Shown: positions 52,707 to 61,645, numbered from the stretch's first letter. The stretch is DNA of 64,000 bases from Caldilinea sp. CFX5 (GCA_021405325.1 QWII01000006.1:62001-126000); one strand, 5' to 3'. The notes: generated by a model not told the origin, from the sequence alone. Numbers and translations are program-made.

Positions 52707-53384
52707 TTATTCTTCCCGCAAGACATAGCCAACCCCGCGCGCCGTTTGAATCAGCCGTGGCTCCTGATCGGCTTCGGTCTTTTTGCGCAGGTAGCCGATA
52801 TAGACTTCGAGGACATTGTCCTCCCCGTTAAAATCATAGCCCCAGACCTCTTCCAGAATTTTCTGGCGTGTCAACACCTGGCGGGGATGGCGCAGGAACA
52901 GATGCAGCAAGTCAAATTCGGTCGGCGTCAGCTCAAAGCGCCGGTCGTCCCGTTGCGTTTCACGCGTGACGGGGTTCAGCCGCAGCCCGGCATAGGCCAG
53001 AACAGCGTTGGGCGTACTGCCTTCGGTGCGGCGCAAGAGCGCATTCATGCGTGCCAACAACTCTTCCGGCGCAAAAGGCTTGACCAGATAATCATCCGCG
53101 CCGTGATTCAACCCCTCCACCCGGTTCTCGATGGCGTCACGCGCCGTCAACATCAAGATCGGCGTGGCATCACAGCGGGCGCGCAGTCGTTTGACCACGG
53201 TGAGACCATCAACTTCCGGCATCAACCAATCCAGAATGATCAGTTTGGGGTGGTTGTTTTCCACCGCCCGCAGCGCCTCCCGCCCGTTGCCGGCTGTCGT
53301 CACCGCAAAGCCTTCATAGGCCAGGGTGCGCTGCAACATGCGGAGCAGATTTTCATTGTCATCGACCACCAGCACTGGAATCAT
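52707..53384 (-). CDS. OmpR/PhoB-family response regulator
   Basis: 225 aa. Receiver about residues 1-118: VLVVDDNENLL, phospho-Asp in LIILDWLMPEVDGL and Lys in DDYLVKPFAPEEL. The winged-helix domain (about 127-223) shows LTPTEFDLLHLFLRHPRQVLTRQKIL, then VEVYIGYLRKK-like recognition region (VLEVYIGYLRKKTE) and TARGVGYVLRE. Cognate of the kinase encoded downstream. Upstream an inverted repeat with 10-bp perfect arms (53433-53442/53471-53480) may be its own binding site. Confidence 0.95.
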   Translation of the reverse strand: MIPVLVVDDNENLLRMLQRTLAYEGFAVTTAGNGREALRAVENNHPKLIILDWLMPEVDGLTVVKRLRARCDATPILMLTARDAIENRVEGLNHGADDYLVKPFAPEELLARMNALLRRTEGSTPNAVLAYAGLRLNPVTRETQRDDRRFELTPTEFDLLHLFLRHPRQVLTRQKILEEVWGYDFNGEDNVLEVYIGYLRKKTEADQEPRLIQTARGVGYVLREE

Positions 53385-53432
53385 CGGTTCACCTCCCGGT
53401 TATGTTTTGTCTCCCACCATTATACGCAACAA

Positions 53433-53480
53433 AGCTGAGAGAATGCCAAGAAGCTACCCATTCTTAGCGATCTCTCAGCT
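53433..53480. promoter_or_regulatory. Inverted repeat upstream of the OmpR-type regulator
   Basis: AGCTGAGAGA (53433-53442) and its complement (53471-53480) are 28 bases apart, 50-95 bases upstream of the regulator start. Spacing between arm centres, about 38 bases, is near multiples of a helical turn. Possible operator. The remainder of 53481-53680 holds a hairpin at about 53560-53577 and tandem GACTAC-like words. Confidence 0.5.
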
Positions 53481-53680
53481 TTTCCATAGACTTTTCTCAA
53501 TCGCCGTCGCTATCCTGAGCGCATACCGGCCAATGATGACGGGATGATCGCCATCTACGGTCTATTGTCAGTAGACCGCAACGCAGCCAAGATCGCAATG
53601 ACCTGACTCCAGACTACGCGACTACACGACTGCGGACTACTGATTGTGTTGTTCCTTATTCATTTACAGGAGAGTTTCTC

Positions 53681-54259
53681 ATGAAACCATCAACGATGTC
53701 CCGCAAAGTCCGTCTGTTTATGTTCGTGCTGGCGTTGCCGCTGGTGCTACTCCCTGCGGCCAGTCTCTATGCCTTTCAAACGACTGTGGAATTGCCCCAA
53801 CAACCCTATCTCCCGCTGGCGATGGCCGTACAGGCCGCCAGCGCCGCCGTTGCCCAGTGTGAGGAAGATGGCTACCGGGTCAGTGTGGCGGTGGTTGATC
53901 GCGGCGGCGTCCTCAAGGTTTTGCTCCGGGCTGACGGCACTGGCCCCCATACGGTGAGCAGCAGCACGCGCAAAGCCTACACTTCCGCCAGCCTGGGCCG
54001 TTCCACCGCCGAGTTGGCGAAGACCGTGGCGGAGAATCCTGCCGTTGAAGGCTTACGCAACATGGACCCCCAAATTCTGATTCTGGCCGGCGGCCTGCCG
54101 ATTGTGGTCAATGAAAGCGTGGTCGGCGGCATCGGTGTCGGCGGCGCGCCAGGCGGCAACCTGGATGAAGCGTGCGCCCAGGCCGGCATCGACGCTGTGC
54201 TCGCTGAGGGGGGCGCGACCGAAGACGCCACCGCGCCAACCCCAACGCCCAAACCGTAG
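53681..54259 (+). CDS. Secreted GlcG/HbpS-like heme-binding-family protein (DUF336)
   Basis: 192 aa. An N-terminal signal peptide (KVRLFMFVLALPLVLLPAASL) precedes the GlcG domain: ALRMAVQAASAAVAQCEEDG-type first helix, VSVAVVDRGGVLKVLLRADG (about residues 67-86), and LPIVVNESVVGGIGVGGAPGG (about 142-162). The family includes heme-binding HbpS and unknown GlcG-like proteins. The C-terminal PTPTPKP tail is a short linker. AGGAGAG precedes the ATG. It is divergent from the two-component system and could be a sensor ligand protein. Function unproven. Confidence 0.83.
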   Translation: MKPSTMSRKVRLFMFVLALPLVLLPAASLYAFQTTVELPQQPYLPLAMAVQAASAAVAQCEEDGYRVSVAVVDRGGVLKVLLRADGTGPHTVSSSTRKAYTSASLGRSTAELAKTVAENPAVEGLRNMDPQILILAGGLPIVVNESVVGGIGVGGAPGGNLDEACAQAGIDAVLAEGGATEDATAPTPTPKP

Positions 54260-54268
54260 CCAGTACTA

Positions 54269-54300
54269 TTTTGTCCCATAGGGACAGTTGAGTTTAGGGA
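54269..54300. repeat. Dispersed short repeat (copy 2)
   Basis: Reverse-oriented relative of 7563-7592, with GTCCCATAGGGACAGTTGAG; a third, shorter copy is at 61304-61328. Confidence 0.5.
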
Positions 54301-54341
54301 GGGAAAAGATGATACCCTTCTTAAACTCGTGCCCTCTAGTC

Positions 54342-54416
54342 ATATCACCGCGAATCGTCGGATTAGCGAATTTTTCACTCGAAGCGATTCGCTAATCCGA
54401 CGATTCGCGGTGATAT
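54342..54416. repeat. Palindromic element, ATATCACCGCG family (copy 2)
   Basis: Perfect 30-bp arms 54342-54371 and 54387-54416. The arms equal those at 44196-44268 except for a compensated triplet, and the loop differs completely. Both copies are followed by TGGGCAG. Confidence 0.92.
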
Positions 54417-54432
54417 TGGGCAGACAGATCTA

Positions 54433-54541
54433 CCTATACAATCGCTCATCTACAGAAAGTGTGAGGTTTCGACCCGCCACACCTGTCAGGTTTCCAAAAC
54501 CTGACAGGTGTTCACACTTTCCGTAGATGAGCCTATACAAT
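54433..54541. mobile_element. Palindromic insertion flanked by a 10-bp direct repeat
   Basis: CCTATACAAT occurs at 54433-54442 and again at 54532-54541. The 89 bases between form a nested palindrome: outer arms 54445-54464 and 54512-54531 (one mismatch), inner arms 54479-54493 and 54497-54511 (perfect). The arrangement suggests a small non-coding element that duplicated its target site. No ORF inside. Confidence 0.7.
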
Positions 54542-54613
54542 TTATTTGACAAAACAGCAGCCGATCACTGGGAGATCGGTTCGATTTCCACTAGTGCTGA
54601 GGGGAAAGAAGGT

Positions 54614-55360
54614 ATGCAAAATTTTTTGTTCGTACGCGGTCTGCTGCTATCCTGTGTGGTAGCCTTGCTCACAGCCGCTTGTATCGTTACACCGATCCAA
54701 ACTATAGAACCGGCGCCCTCCCCAACTGCTACAGCGGCGACCGGGAGCAACAACGCTATAACAGAGGTGGATATGCGCTTGATCGACGCGGCAAGCCAGG
54801 GTGATCTGGCTGCTGTCCAACAATGGCTGGCCCAGGGCGCCAACATCCACGCGGCCGATGGCGCCGGTGTGACGGCCTTGATTGCCGCCGCCTACGCCAA
54901 TCATCTGGCGGTGGCGGAATTTCTCATCGAAGCTGGGGCCGATGTCAATGTTCAAGACAACACGCAGCAGAGTGCGTATTTGATCGCCACTTCAGAGGGG
55001 TATGTCGATCTACTGCGGTTGACCTTGCAAGCCGGCGCCGATGTCCAGCGCACCGATAGCTACAATGGCACCGGCCTGATCCGCGCCGCCGATCGCGGCC
55101 ATGTCGAGATTATCCAGGTGCTACTGGAGACCCCGATCAAACTTGACCACATTAACCGCTTGGGCTGGACCGCGCTGCTCGAAGCCATTATCCTTGGTGA
55201 CGGCGGCGCCCGCCACACGGAAGTGGTGCGCCTGTTGGTCGAAGCCGGCGCCGATGTCAATTTGGCCGATGGCAATGGCGTCTCGCCGCTGGCTCATGCC
55301 CAACAGCGAGGTCATACGGCGATTGCAGAAATTCTACGTAAGGCCGGCGCGCACGAGTAA
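54614..55360 (+). CDS. Ankyrin-repeat lipoprotein
   Basis: 248 aa. The N-terminus MQNFLFVRGLLLSCVVALLTAAC ends with a lipobox (LTAAC), so the protein is probably exported and lipidated. A Pro/Thr linker follows, then about five ankyrin repeats: DAASQGDLAAVQQWLAQGANIH (about residues 55-76), LIAAAYANHLAVAEFLIEAG, LIATSEGYVDLLRLTLQAG, LIRAADRGHVEIIQVLLETP, and VVRLLVEAGADVNLADGNG. It would mediate protein binding at the cell surface or periplasm. ATG 54614 is chosen; an in-frame ATG at 54527 would start within the mobile palindrome and hide the signal peptide. Confidence 0.87.
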   Translation: MQNFLFVRGLLLSCVVALLTAACIVTPIQTIEPAPSPTATAATGSNNAITEVDMRLIDAASQGDLAAVQQWLAQGANIHAADGAGVTALIAAAYANHLAVAEFLIEAGADVNVQDNTQQSAYLIATSEGYVDLLRLTLQAGADVQRTDSYNGTGLIRAADRGHVEIIQVLLETPIKLDHINRLGWTALLEAIILGDGGARHTEVVRLLVEAGADVNLADGNGVSPLAHAQQRGHTAIAEILRKAGAHE

Positions 55361-55433
55361 GCAAGGCGAATGACCCCACGACAGCGCTAATGGCATAAGC
55401 TCCAGGACGGCACACGTGCGTTAAAATTGGGGC

Positions 55434-55461
55434 TTGACAAACTTTCTTGTTGTGATAAAAT
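55434..55461 (+). promoter_or_regulatory. Promoter overlapping a 64-bp palindrome
   Basis: TTGACA (55434-55439) and TAAAAT (55456-55461), 16 bases apart, lie before the ICMT-like gene; the -10 lies inside the palindrome 55441-55504, so a factor bound to the dyad would block transcription. Confidence 0.6.
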
Positions 55462-55504
55462 AAATTTAGTTATAACTAAATTTATTTTATCGCAACAAGA
55501 AAGT
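55441..55504. repeat. 64-bp near-perfect palindrome without loop
   Basis: Two 32-bp arms meet at 55472/55473 with a single mismatch (55453/55492). The core reads TAGTTATAACTA. It ends 9 bases before the ATG at 55514 and is AT-rich, unlike most other palindromes in this window. It could be a cruciform-prone operator or an mRNA hairpin hiding the ribosome site. Confidence 0.92.
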
Positions 55505-55513
55505 GAGATAACG

Positions 55514-56104
55514 ATGACAAGCGAGCTGATTTTCCGGTTGCTCACAGGCACGCTGTTTGTGACTATCTTTTCTATCAGTATCTACTTTCGCCATCGAGCT
55601 GAACGCCACGGTGGGCAACTGAATCGGCGCGAAGGACAACGGCTGTTGATCCCCCTGCGTTTGTTGGGGTTGGTCGCGGTGTTGCCGTTGTTTGGGTACA
55701 TCATCAATCCCGACTGGGTGGCGTGGGCGCGCTTTGATCTGCCGCTGTGGGTACGCTGGGGTGGCGTGCTGGTCGCGATCACTATGCTTCCGCTGCTTTA
55801 TGCAGTCTTGGTGACGATTGGCAACAATATCTCGCCCACCGAAGCCACACGCACCAACCATCAACTGATCACCAGCGGCCCCTACCGCTGGATTCGCCAC
55901 CCGTTGTACACCTTTGGCGCCCTTTTCTTTCTGGCGTTGAGTGTGCTGACAACCCTGTGGTGGCCGGCCCTGCTCTTGTTACCGGCGCTACTGGCGCTGA
56001 TCTGGCGGGCGCGCTTTGAAGAGGCCAACTTGATCGCCCGCTTTGGCGATGAATACCGCACCTATATGCAACGGACAGGGCGCTTTTTGCCGAAGTTGCG
56101 GTAA
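55514..56104 (+). CDS. Isoprenylcysteine methyltransferase-like membrane protein (ICMT/PEMT family)
   Basis: 196 aa with about five hydrophobic segments. The C-terminal signature TSGPYRWIRHPLYTFGALFF (about residues 116-135) and FEEANLIARFGDEYRTYMQR (about 170-189) bind SAM in ICMT/PEMT-type enzymes. The bacterial proteins methylate lipids or are of unknown role. ATG 55514 is chosen; an in-frame ATG at 55427 would read through the palindrome. The gene has its own promoter. Confidence 0.85.
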   Translation: MTSELIFRLLTGTLFVTIFSISIYFRHRAERHGGQLNRREGQRLLIPLRLLGLVAVLPLFGYIINPDWVAWARFDLPLWVRWGGVLVAITMLPLLYAVLVTIGNNISPTEATRTNHQLITSGPYRWIRHPLYTFGALFFLALSVLTTLWWPALLLLPALLALIWRARFEEANLIARFGDEYRTYMQRTGRFLPKLR

Positions 56105-56134
56105 GTGGGCTGGCGGGTTTGGGAAATTCTACCG

Positions 56135-56208
56135 CAAGATCAACCACGAAGGCACAAAGTTCACGAAGGTTTTTCTTCGTGGTCTTCGTGCCTTCGTGGT
56201 TGATCTTG
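56135..56208. repeat. Nested palindrome, ACCACGAAGGCAC type
   Basis: Perfect 21-bp outer arms 56135-56155 and 56188-56208, with an inner hairpin 56162-56168/56175-56181. Lies between the ICMT-like gene and the LuxR regulator. Similar words occur between many genes of environmental bacteria (from memory). Confidence 0.88.
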
Positions 56209-56302
56209 TCTGTTGAAAAGTTGAATTCTGATGGCGAGGGTGGCAAAATGCAACAAATGGTTTGATTGATCCAGGAAGCGCGTCGCCGCGGGAGTGTAGA
56301 CA

Positions 56303-58798
56303 ATGTCTGCGTCCTTGTCCACCAATCTACCGGCTCCGCCAACAGCGTTGATTGGTCGCGCCCAGGAGGTGGCGGCGCTGCTTGCCCTGTTGCGCCGGCC
56401 GGAGGTGCGTCTCCTCACCTTGACGGGGCCGGGTGGGGCGGGAAAGACACGCCTGGGGCGGGAAGTGGCGACGCAATTGGTGGCTCACTTTGCCGATGGC
56501 GTCTATTGGGTGGCGCTGGCTGCGCTTCAAAGCGCCGATTTGGTGTTGGGCAGCATTGCGCAAGTGTTAGGGATCAAAGCGCTGCCTGAGCAGCCAATGT
56601 TGGCCCTCCTCCAGACGCATTTGCGCAACCAACAGCTATTGCTGGTGCTGGACAACTTTGAACATGTGGTGACGGCGGCGCCCCAAATCGCGGCTTTGTT
56701 GGCCGCTGCACCCCGGTTGAAGGTGCTGATCACCAGCCGCAGTATCTTGCACCTCACCGGTGAATATGAGTTTCCGGCGCCACCATTGGCGCTTCCCGAT
56801 CTTGCCCGTCTGCCCGCTGTTGAAGCGTTGAGCAAGTATGCTGCGGTCGCGCTCTTTGTCGAACGGGCGCAGGCGGCCTGGCCGGCCTTCCAACTGACCA
56901 CCGCCAATGCCGCCGCTGTGGCCGCCATCTGTTGCCGCCTGGATGGGCTACCGTTGGCCATTGAATTAGCCGCCGCTCGCTGTAAGATCCTCACCCCGCA
57001 AGCGCTGCTCACCCGCCTGACCGCCGCTGCTGGATCGGGCGAAAACCAGGGTGGCGGGCTGTTCCAGACCTTAGCCGTTGGTCCCCAAGATCTGCCGGCG
57101 CGCCAACAGACGCTACGCGCTACCATTGACTGGAGCTACAACCTGTTGACCCCCACCGAACAGATTCTCTTACGCCGGTTAGCGGTCTTTATCGGCGGCT
57201 GGACATTCGAGGCGGCGGAAGCGATCTGTAGTGCGGCCGATGAACCGACTGCCGTCTCCCTGCTTGACGGGCTGACGGCATTGGTCGATCAAAGCCTGAT
57301 TTACCAGGAGATGATGCCCACAGGCGAAATACGTTTTAGCATGTTGGAGACGATCCGCCACTATCTGCATGAGCGGTTGGTCGCCAGCGGCGAGGAAGCG
57401 CTCTTGCGCCAACGCCATCTGCGCTATTACGTGGCGCTGGCCGAAACCGCCGAACCGGCCCTGAGTGGGCCGGAGCAAGGGGTCTGGTTGGCTCGGCTGG
57501 AACAAGAGCAGGGCAACCTGCGCGCCGCCCTGGCCGCCAGCAAAGAACTCCCCGATTGCGCCCACTTTGGCCTGCGGCTGGCGACCGCGCTCTGGTGGTT
57601 CTGGTGGGTGTATGGTCATGTCAGCGCCGGGCGCGCCTGGCTCGAAAATCTGTTGGCGCTGACCGGCTCTACCCAATCGACCCATGCCCACTGGCACGCC
57701 CGCTCCACCGCCCATGATCGCGCCGCCTTTCTAGCCAGCGCCTATGGCGACTATCAACAAGCACAAGCCGCCAGCGACGCCAACCTGGCGCTCTTCCGCC
57801 GCTTAGACGACCCACATGGCATCGCCTGGTCGCGCTATAGCCTGGGCCTCGTCGCCTTGGTGCAAGGCAACTTTGACGAAGCCGGCGCCCATTATGCCGC
57901 CGCGCTGAGCCGATTTCGCACACTGGACGACACGCGCGGCGTTGCCTGGACGCTCAATGACCTGGGTGCGCTGGCGCTGCTCCAAGACGACTATGTGCGG
58001 GCTGCCGCCTACCATGCTGAATGTCTGGATTTGGTGCGGCTGCTTGGCAATCCCCGTGACCTTGCCGCTTGTCTGGGTAACCTGGCGACGGTGGCCCAAG
58101 CACAGGGGGATCACCCCTTGGCAGCGCACTATTACCGTGAATGCCTGACCATTGCCCAACAGGCCGGCGATACAGCCACCATCGCCGTTGCGCTGCACAG
58201 CCTGGCGCAGATTGCCTACACCCAACGCGACTATGGCGAGGCGCAACGCCTGTTTGCCGAGGCCGCTGAGCGCTACCATCAGCTTGCCAGCAAAGTTGGT
58301 TTCGCCCGCTGTCTGGCCGGGTTGGCGGCCACGGCTTGGGCGCAGAATCACCCAACGCGCGCAACGCGTTTGTGGGGGGTGGCGGCGGCCCATTATGCCA
58401 ACATTGCGGCCCGGATGGACCCAAATGAACGCAGGGTCTATGAACAGAGTCAGGCTGCCGTGCGCACCCATTTGGGTGAAATTGCCTTTACGGCCGCGTG
58501 GACAGAAGGCGCCACAATGCCCCTTGACCAGGCCCTGACTGCGCCTGAACCCAATCGCATTGATGCCACCCAGGCCCCCGCCCCGCCTGTCTCGGCTGCA
58601 CTGCCAGCCGCATTAAGCGAACGGGAGATTGAAGTTCTGCGGCTCCTTGCCCAAGGGCTGAGCTACATCGCCATTGCCGAACATTTGGTTATCAGCCCGC
58701 GCACAGTCAACCGCCACCTTACCTCGATCTACACCAAATTGCAAGTCACCTCGCGCCACGCCGCCACCCGTTTTGCGATTGACCACAATCTACTATAG
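56303..58798 (+). CDS. LuxR-type regulator with NB-ARC/AAA ATPase and TPR region
   Basis: 831 aa STAND-class regulator. The N-terminal P-loop [20 protein letters not shown] (about residues 39-58) and Walker [12 protein letters not shown] (about 110-120) are followed by the sensor LITSRS. A winged-helix-like part (about 285-350) leads to a long helical TPR-like region (about 430-700, e.g. [21 protein letters not shown] units). The C-terminal LuxR HTH (about 765-825) is [20 protein letters not shown] and [15 protein letters not shown]. Ligand probably an inducer bound by the TPRs. The next genes downstream (aconitase) are possible but unproven targets. Confidence 0.9.
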   Translation: MSASLSTNLPAPPTALIGRAQEVAALLALLRRPEVRLLTLTGPGGAGKTRLGREVATQLVAHFADGVYWVALAALQSADLVLGSIAQVLGIKALPEQPMLALLQTHLRNQQLLLVLDNFEHVVTAAPQIAALLAAAPRLKVLITSRSILHLTGEYEFPAPPLALPDLARLPAVEALSKYAAVALFVERAQAAWPAFQLTTANAAAVAAICCRLDGLPLAIELAAARCKILTPQALLTRLTAAAGSGENQGGGLFQTLAVGPQDLPARQQTLRATIDWSYNLLTPTEQILLRRLAVFIGGWTFEAAEAICSAADEPTAVSLLDGLTALVDQSLIYQEMMPTGEIRFSMLETIRHYLHERLVASGEEALLRQRHLRYYVALAETAEPALSGPEQGVWLARLEQEQGNLRAALAASKELPDCAHFGLRLATALWWFWWVYGHVSAGRAWLENLLALTGSTQSTHAHWHARSTAHDRAAFLASAYGDYQQAQAASDANLALFRRLDDPHGIAWSRYSLGLVALVQGNFDEAGAHYAAALSRFRTLDDTRGVAWTLNDLGALALLQDDYVRAAAYHAECLDLVRLLGNPRDLAACLGNLATVAQAQGDHPLAAHYYRECLTIAQQAGDTATIAVALHSLAQIAYTQRDYGEAQRLFAEAAERYHQLASKVGFARCLAGLAATAWAQNHPTRATRLWGVAAAHYANIAARMDPNERRVYEQSQAAVRTHLGEIAFTAAWTEGATMPLDQALTAPEPNRIDATQAPAPPVSAALPAALSEREIEVLRLLAQGLSYIAIAEHLVISPRTVNRHLTSIYTKLQVTSRHAATRFAIDHNLL

Positions 58799-59013
58799 GC
58801 CATGTTCCGTAATGCGTGTTGCGTGAACCATTCAAACACTGTTGCGCGGTCTTCTGATCTCTATCTTCTGTCATAGGTAATCCTACCCATCCCGCCGGCG
58901 CATGAACAAATGGGTAATCGATTGGGTAAGTCAACCGATGTACAGCGCGTCTGCGCCCTCTATACTGAGCGGAGGAGCATTCTTCAATCGATCAGGACAG
59001 GAGGAGCAAGAAG

Positions 59014-61287
59014 ATGACAACCATTGAATCAACACCCCAAATGGCCGCCAAGATCTATACGACGATGGCGCAAAATTTGGCCGTAGTTCGCCACCGCTTG
59101 AACCGACCATTGACGCTGGTGGAGAAACTTTTGCTAGGCCACCTGGATGACCCGGCGCAACAGGAGTTAACACCGGGGCAGAGCTATTTATCGCTACGCC
59201 CCGACCGGGTGGTATTACAGGATGTGTTGGGACAAACCGCCATGCTGCAATTCCGCCAAACCCGACGCGACCGCGTTGCTGTGCCCACCACCATCCATTG
59301 CGACCATTTGATCCAGGCCCGCGTGGCCGGCGCGGCGGATCTACAAGATTCATTGGTGGAGAATCAGGAAGTCTATGCCTTTCTGCGCTCGGCGGCGGCG
59401 CGCTATGGCGTCGGTTTTTGGGCGCCGGGCGCCGGGATCATTCACCAGGTAGTGCTGGAAAATTACGCCTTTCCCGGCGAGTTGTTGATTGGCACCGATT
59501 CACATACGCCAAACGCCGGCGGGCTAGGCGCGTGTGCCGTTGGCGTGGGTGGGGCGGATGCCGTGGAGGTGATGGCCGGCCTGCCCTGGGAATTGCTCTA
59601 CCCCAAACGTATTGGCGTCTATTTGACGGGCAAGTTGAACGGCTGGACCGCGCCGAAAGATATTATCCTTTATGTCGCCGGTCAACTGACCGTTTCCGGC
59701 GGCACCAATGCCATTGTCGAATATATCGGCCCTGGCGCTCGCACCTTGAGCGCGACCGGCAAGGCGACCATCACCAATATGGGCGCTGAATTGGGTGCAA
59801 CAACTTCCGTCTTCCCCTATGACGAACGGATGGCCGTCTACTTGCAAGCGACGGGGCGAGGCGAACTGGCGACGCTGGCCGACCGTCACCAAGAACTGTT
59901 GGCGCCCGATGCTGAGGTGGAAGCGAACCCGACGCGCTACTATGATCGCGTCATCGAACTGGACTTGACTACGTTGGAACCCTATCTGGTGGGGCCACAC
60001 TCGCCGGATCGCGCCCGGCCACTGTCGCAACTTACTGCCGAAGTGGTTGATTCACAAAACGGCTTTGTGGATACTATTGCCAGTGCCTTGATTGGCAGTT
60101 GCACCAACTCTTCCTACGAAGATATGAGCCGCGCCGCTGACATTGCTCGTCAGGCCCAGGCGCATGGCCTCAAAGCGGCGACGCCTTTCCTGGTAACGCC
60201 CGGTTCGGAACAGGTGCGCGCCACCATTGAACGGGACGGCCAAATGGCTGCGCTGGAAGCCATCGGCGCTGTGGTGCTGGCGAACGCCTGCGGCCCTTGT
60301 ATCGGTCAGTGGCGGCGCAGTCAGGAGGCGACTGCCGCCCCCAACACGATTGTCACTTCCTACAATCGCAACTTCCCGCGGCGCAACGACGGTCAACCGA
60401 CGACGATGAACTTTATCGGCAGCCCGGAAGTGGTGACGGCGCTGGCGCTGGCTGGTCGCCTCTCGTTCAATCCGTTGACCGATACGCTGATCGGCGCCGA
60501 CGATCAACCCTTCAAACTGACCGCTCCCCAACCGGCGCCGGAGGTTCCCGCGCAAAACTTTGCCCGCGGGCGTAACCTCTATGTGGCGCCGCCGGCGGAT
60601 GGTAGCACAGTTTCATTGACTGTCGCGCCGGATAGTGAGCGGCTCCAGATTATGGAACCGTGGCCGGCCTGGGATGGCCACGATTTTCTGGCGATGCCGG
60701 TGCTGCTCAAGACCAAGGGCAAGACGACGACCGATCACATCTCGCCCGCCGGTTTCTGGCTGCGCTATCGCGGCCACCTGGACAAGTTTAGCGATAACTT
60801 GCTGATGGGTGCGATCAATGCCTTTACCGGCGCCGTCGGCCAGAGCAAAAATGTGTTGAGCGATGAGCGTGATCTTCCCGTCGCAACGGTGGCCCGCCAG
60901 TACAAAGCGCAGGGGATCCAGTGGGTGGTGGTGGGCGATCACAACTATGGCGAAGGGAGCAGCCGAGAACATGCGGCCCTTTCGCCACGCTTGCTGGGCG
61001 GGGTTGCCGTCATTGCCCGTAGCTTTGCCCGCATTCATGAGTCCAATCTCAAAAAGCAGGGATTGCTGGCGTTGACCTTCATCGATCCTGCCGATTATGA
61101 TCGCATTCGGGAAGATGATCGCCTGAGTCTGATCGGGTTGTCAGCGCTGGCGCCGGGGCAACCCGTGGTCTGTCAGGTGCAACATAGCGATGGGCAGACT
61201 GAGACCATCTATCTCGCCCATTCTTATAGTGCTGCCCAGGTAACCTGGTTCCAGGCAGGATCAGCCTTAAATTTGCTGGCGGTCTAG
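59014..61287 (+). CDS. Aconitate hydratase (mitochondrial/ACO2-type)
   Basis: 757 aa TCA-cycle enzyme converting citrate to isocitrate. Cluster ligands: Cys in IGSCTNSSYEDM (about residue 365) and the CxxC in ANACGPCIGQWRRS (about 427-440). Active-site LIGTDSHTPNAGGLG lies near residue 160, and the swivel domain has NYGEGSSREHAALSPR (about 646). Sequence pattern and length resemble the eukaryotic mitochondrial form more than bacterial AcnA (about 890 aa) or AcnB. GGAGGAGCAAG precedes the ATG. Confidence 0.93.
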   Translation: MTTIESTPQMAAKIYTTMAQNLAVVRHRLNRPLTLVEKLLLGHLDDPAQQELTPGQSYLSLRPDRVVLQDVLGQTAMLQFRQTRRDRVAVPTTIHCDHLIQARVAGAADLQDSLVENQEVYAFLRSAAARYGVGFWAPGAGIIHQVVLENYAFPGELLIGTDSHTPNAGGLGACAVGVGGADAVEVMAGLPWELLYPKRIGVYLTGKLNGWTAPKDIILYVAGQLTVSGGTNAIVEYIGPGARTLSATGKATITNMGAELGATTSVFPYDERMAVYLQATGRGELATLADRHQELLAPDAEVEANPTRYYDRVIELDLTTLEPYLVGPHSPDRARPLSQLTAEVVDSQNGFVDTIASALIGSCTNSSYEDMSRAADIARQAQAHGLKAATPFLVTPGSEQVRATIERDGQMAALEAIGAVVLANACGPCIGQWRRSQEATAAPNTIVTSYNRNFPRRNDGQPTTMNFIGSPEVVTALALAGRLSFNPLTDTLIGADDQPFKLTAPQPAPEVPAQNFARGRNLYVAPPADGSTVSLTVAPDSERLQIMEPWPAWDGHDFLAMPVLLKTKGKTTTDHISPAGFWLRYRGHLDKFSDNLLMGAINAFTGAVGQSKNVLSDERDLPVATVARQYKAQGIQWVVVGDHNYGEGSSREHAALSPRLLGGVAVIARSFARIHESNLKKQGLLALTFIDPADYDRIREDDRLSLIGLSALAPGQPVVCQVQHSDGQTETIYLAHSYSAAQVTWFQAGSALNLLAV

Positions 61288-61303
61288 ATACTCTTGCGCC
61301 TCC

Positions 61304-61328
61304 CTTGTTCCGTAGGGACGCTTGAGTG
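61304..61328. repeat. Dispersed short repeat (copy 3)
   Basis: Short relative (TTGTTCCGTAGGGACGCTTGAG) of the repeats at 7563-7592 and 54269-54300. It overlaps the edge of the transposase relic. Confidence 0.4.
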
Positions 61329-61491
61329 AGGGCATAGACCCAAACCGACCACTGCACGGTGGCCAGGGTGGCGTGTGGGTTCCCACATTGCTTTTCGCCC
61401 AAGCCGCTTTTCATTTGGCGATGGGGCACCTCTAATTCCCAGCGCTGCCAGCGCCAGGTCAGAATGTCAACCAGCGGGAGGGGTACGCTTC
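61305..61491 (-). pseudogene. DDE transposase C-terminal relic
   Basis: The minus-strand frame encodes about 60 residues: LPLVDILTWRWQRWELEV, then HRQMKSGLGEKQCGNPHATL and VQWSVWVYALTQASL. This resembles the tail of IS4/IS701-group transposases (RWxxEVxHRxxKSGxGxGExQCWNP...VQW). A stop lies just upstream of 61491, and nothing of the catalytic core remains. The segment from 61492 to about 61610 on either strand shows no intact gene. Confidence 0.55.
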
Positions 61492-61630
61492 ACCCCGCCT
61501 TTGCCCCGGTCTGTGGTTCCCCACCCAACGGGGCTTTGGTCATTGCACCATCATGGGCCGTCGCTAGTGAACTATCCATCTAGATAGTACAATAACTAGC
61601 TAGCTGGATAGTGCATTTGTAAGTTACGTG

Positions 61631-61639
61631 TGATATAAT
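61631..61639 (+). promoter_or_regulatory. Extended -10 promoter before the candidate RNA
   Basis: TG-A-TATAAT at 61631-61639 is an extended -10 site. A weak -35 is expected near 61611-61616. It predicts a start near 61646. Confidence 0.55.
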
Positions 61640-61645
61640 GAACTA

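Noticed and set aside
54527..54613. Upstream in-frame start for the ankyrin protein
   Set aside because: It would translate the right edge of the mobile palindrome and mask a good lipoprotein signal peptide beginning at 54614.
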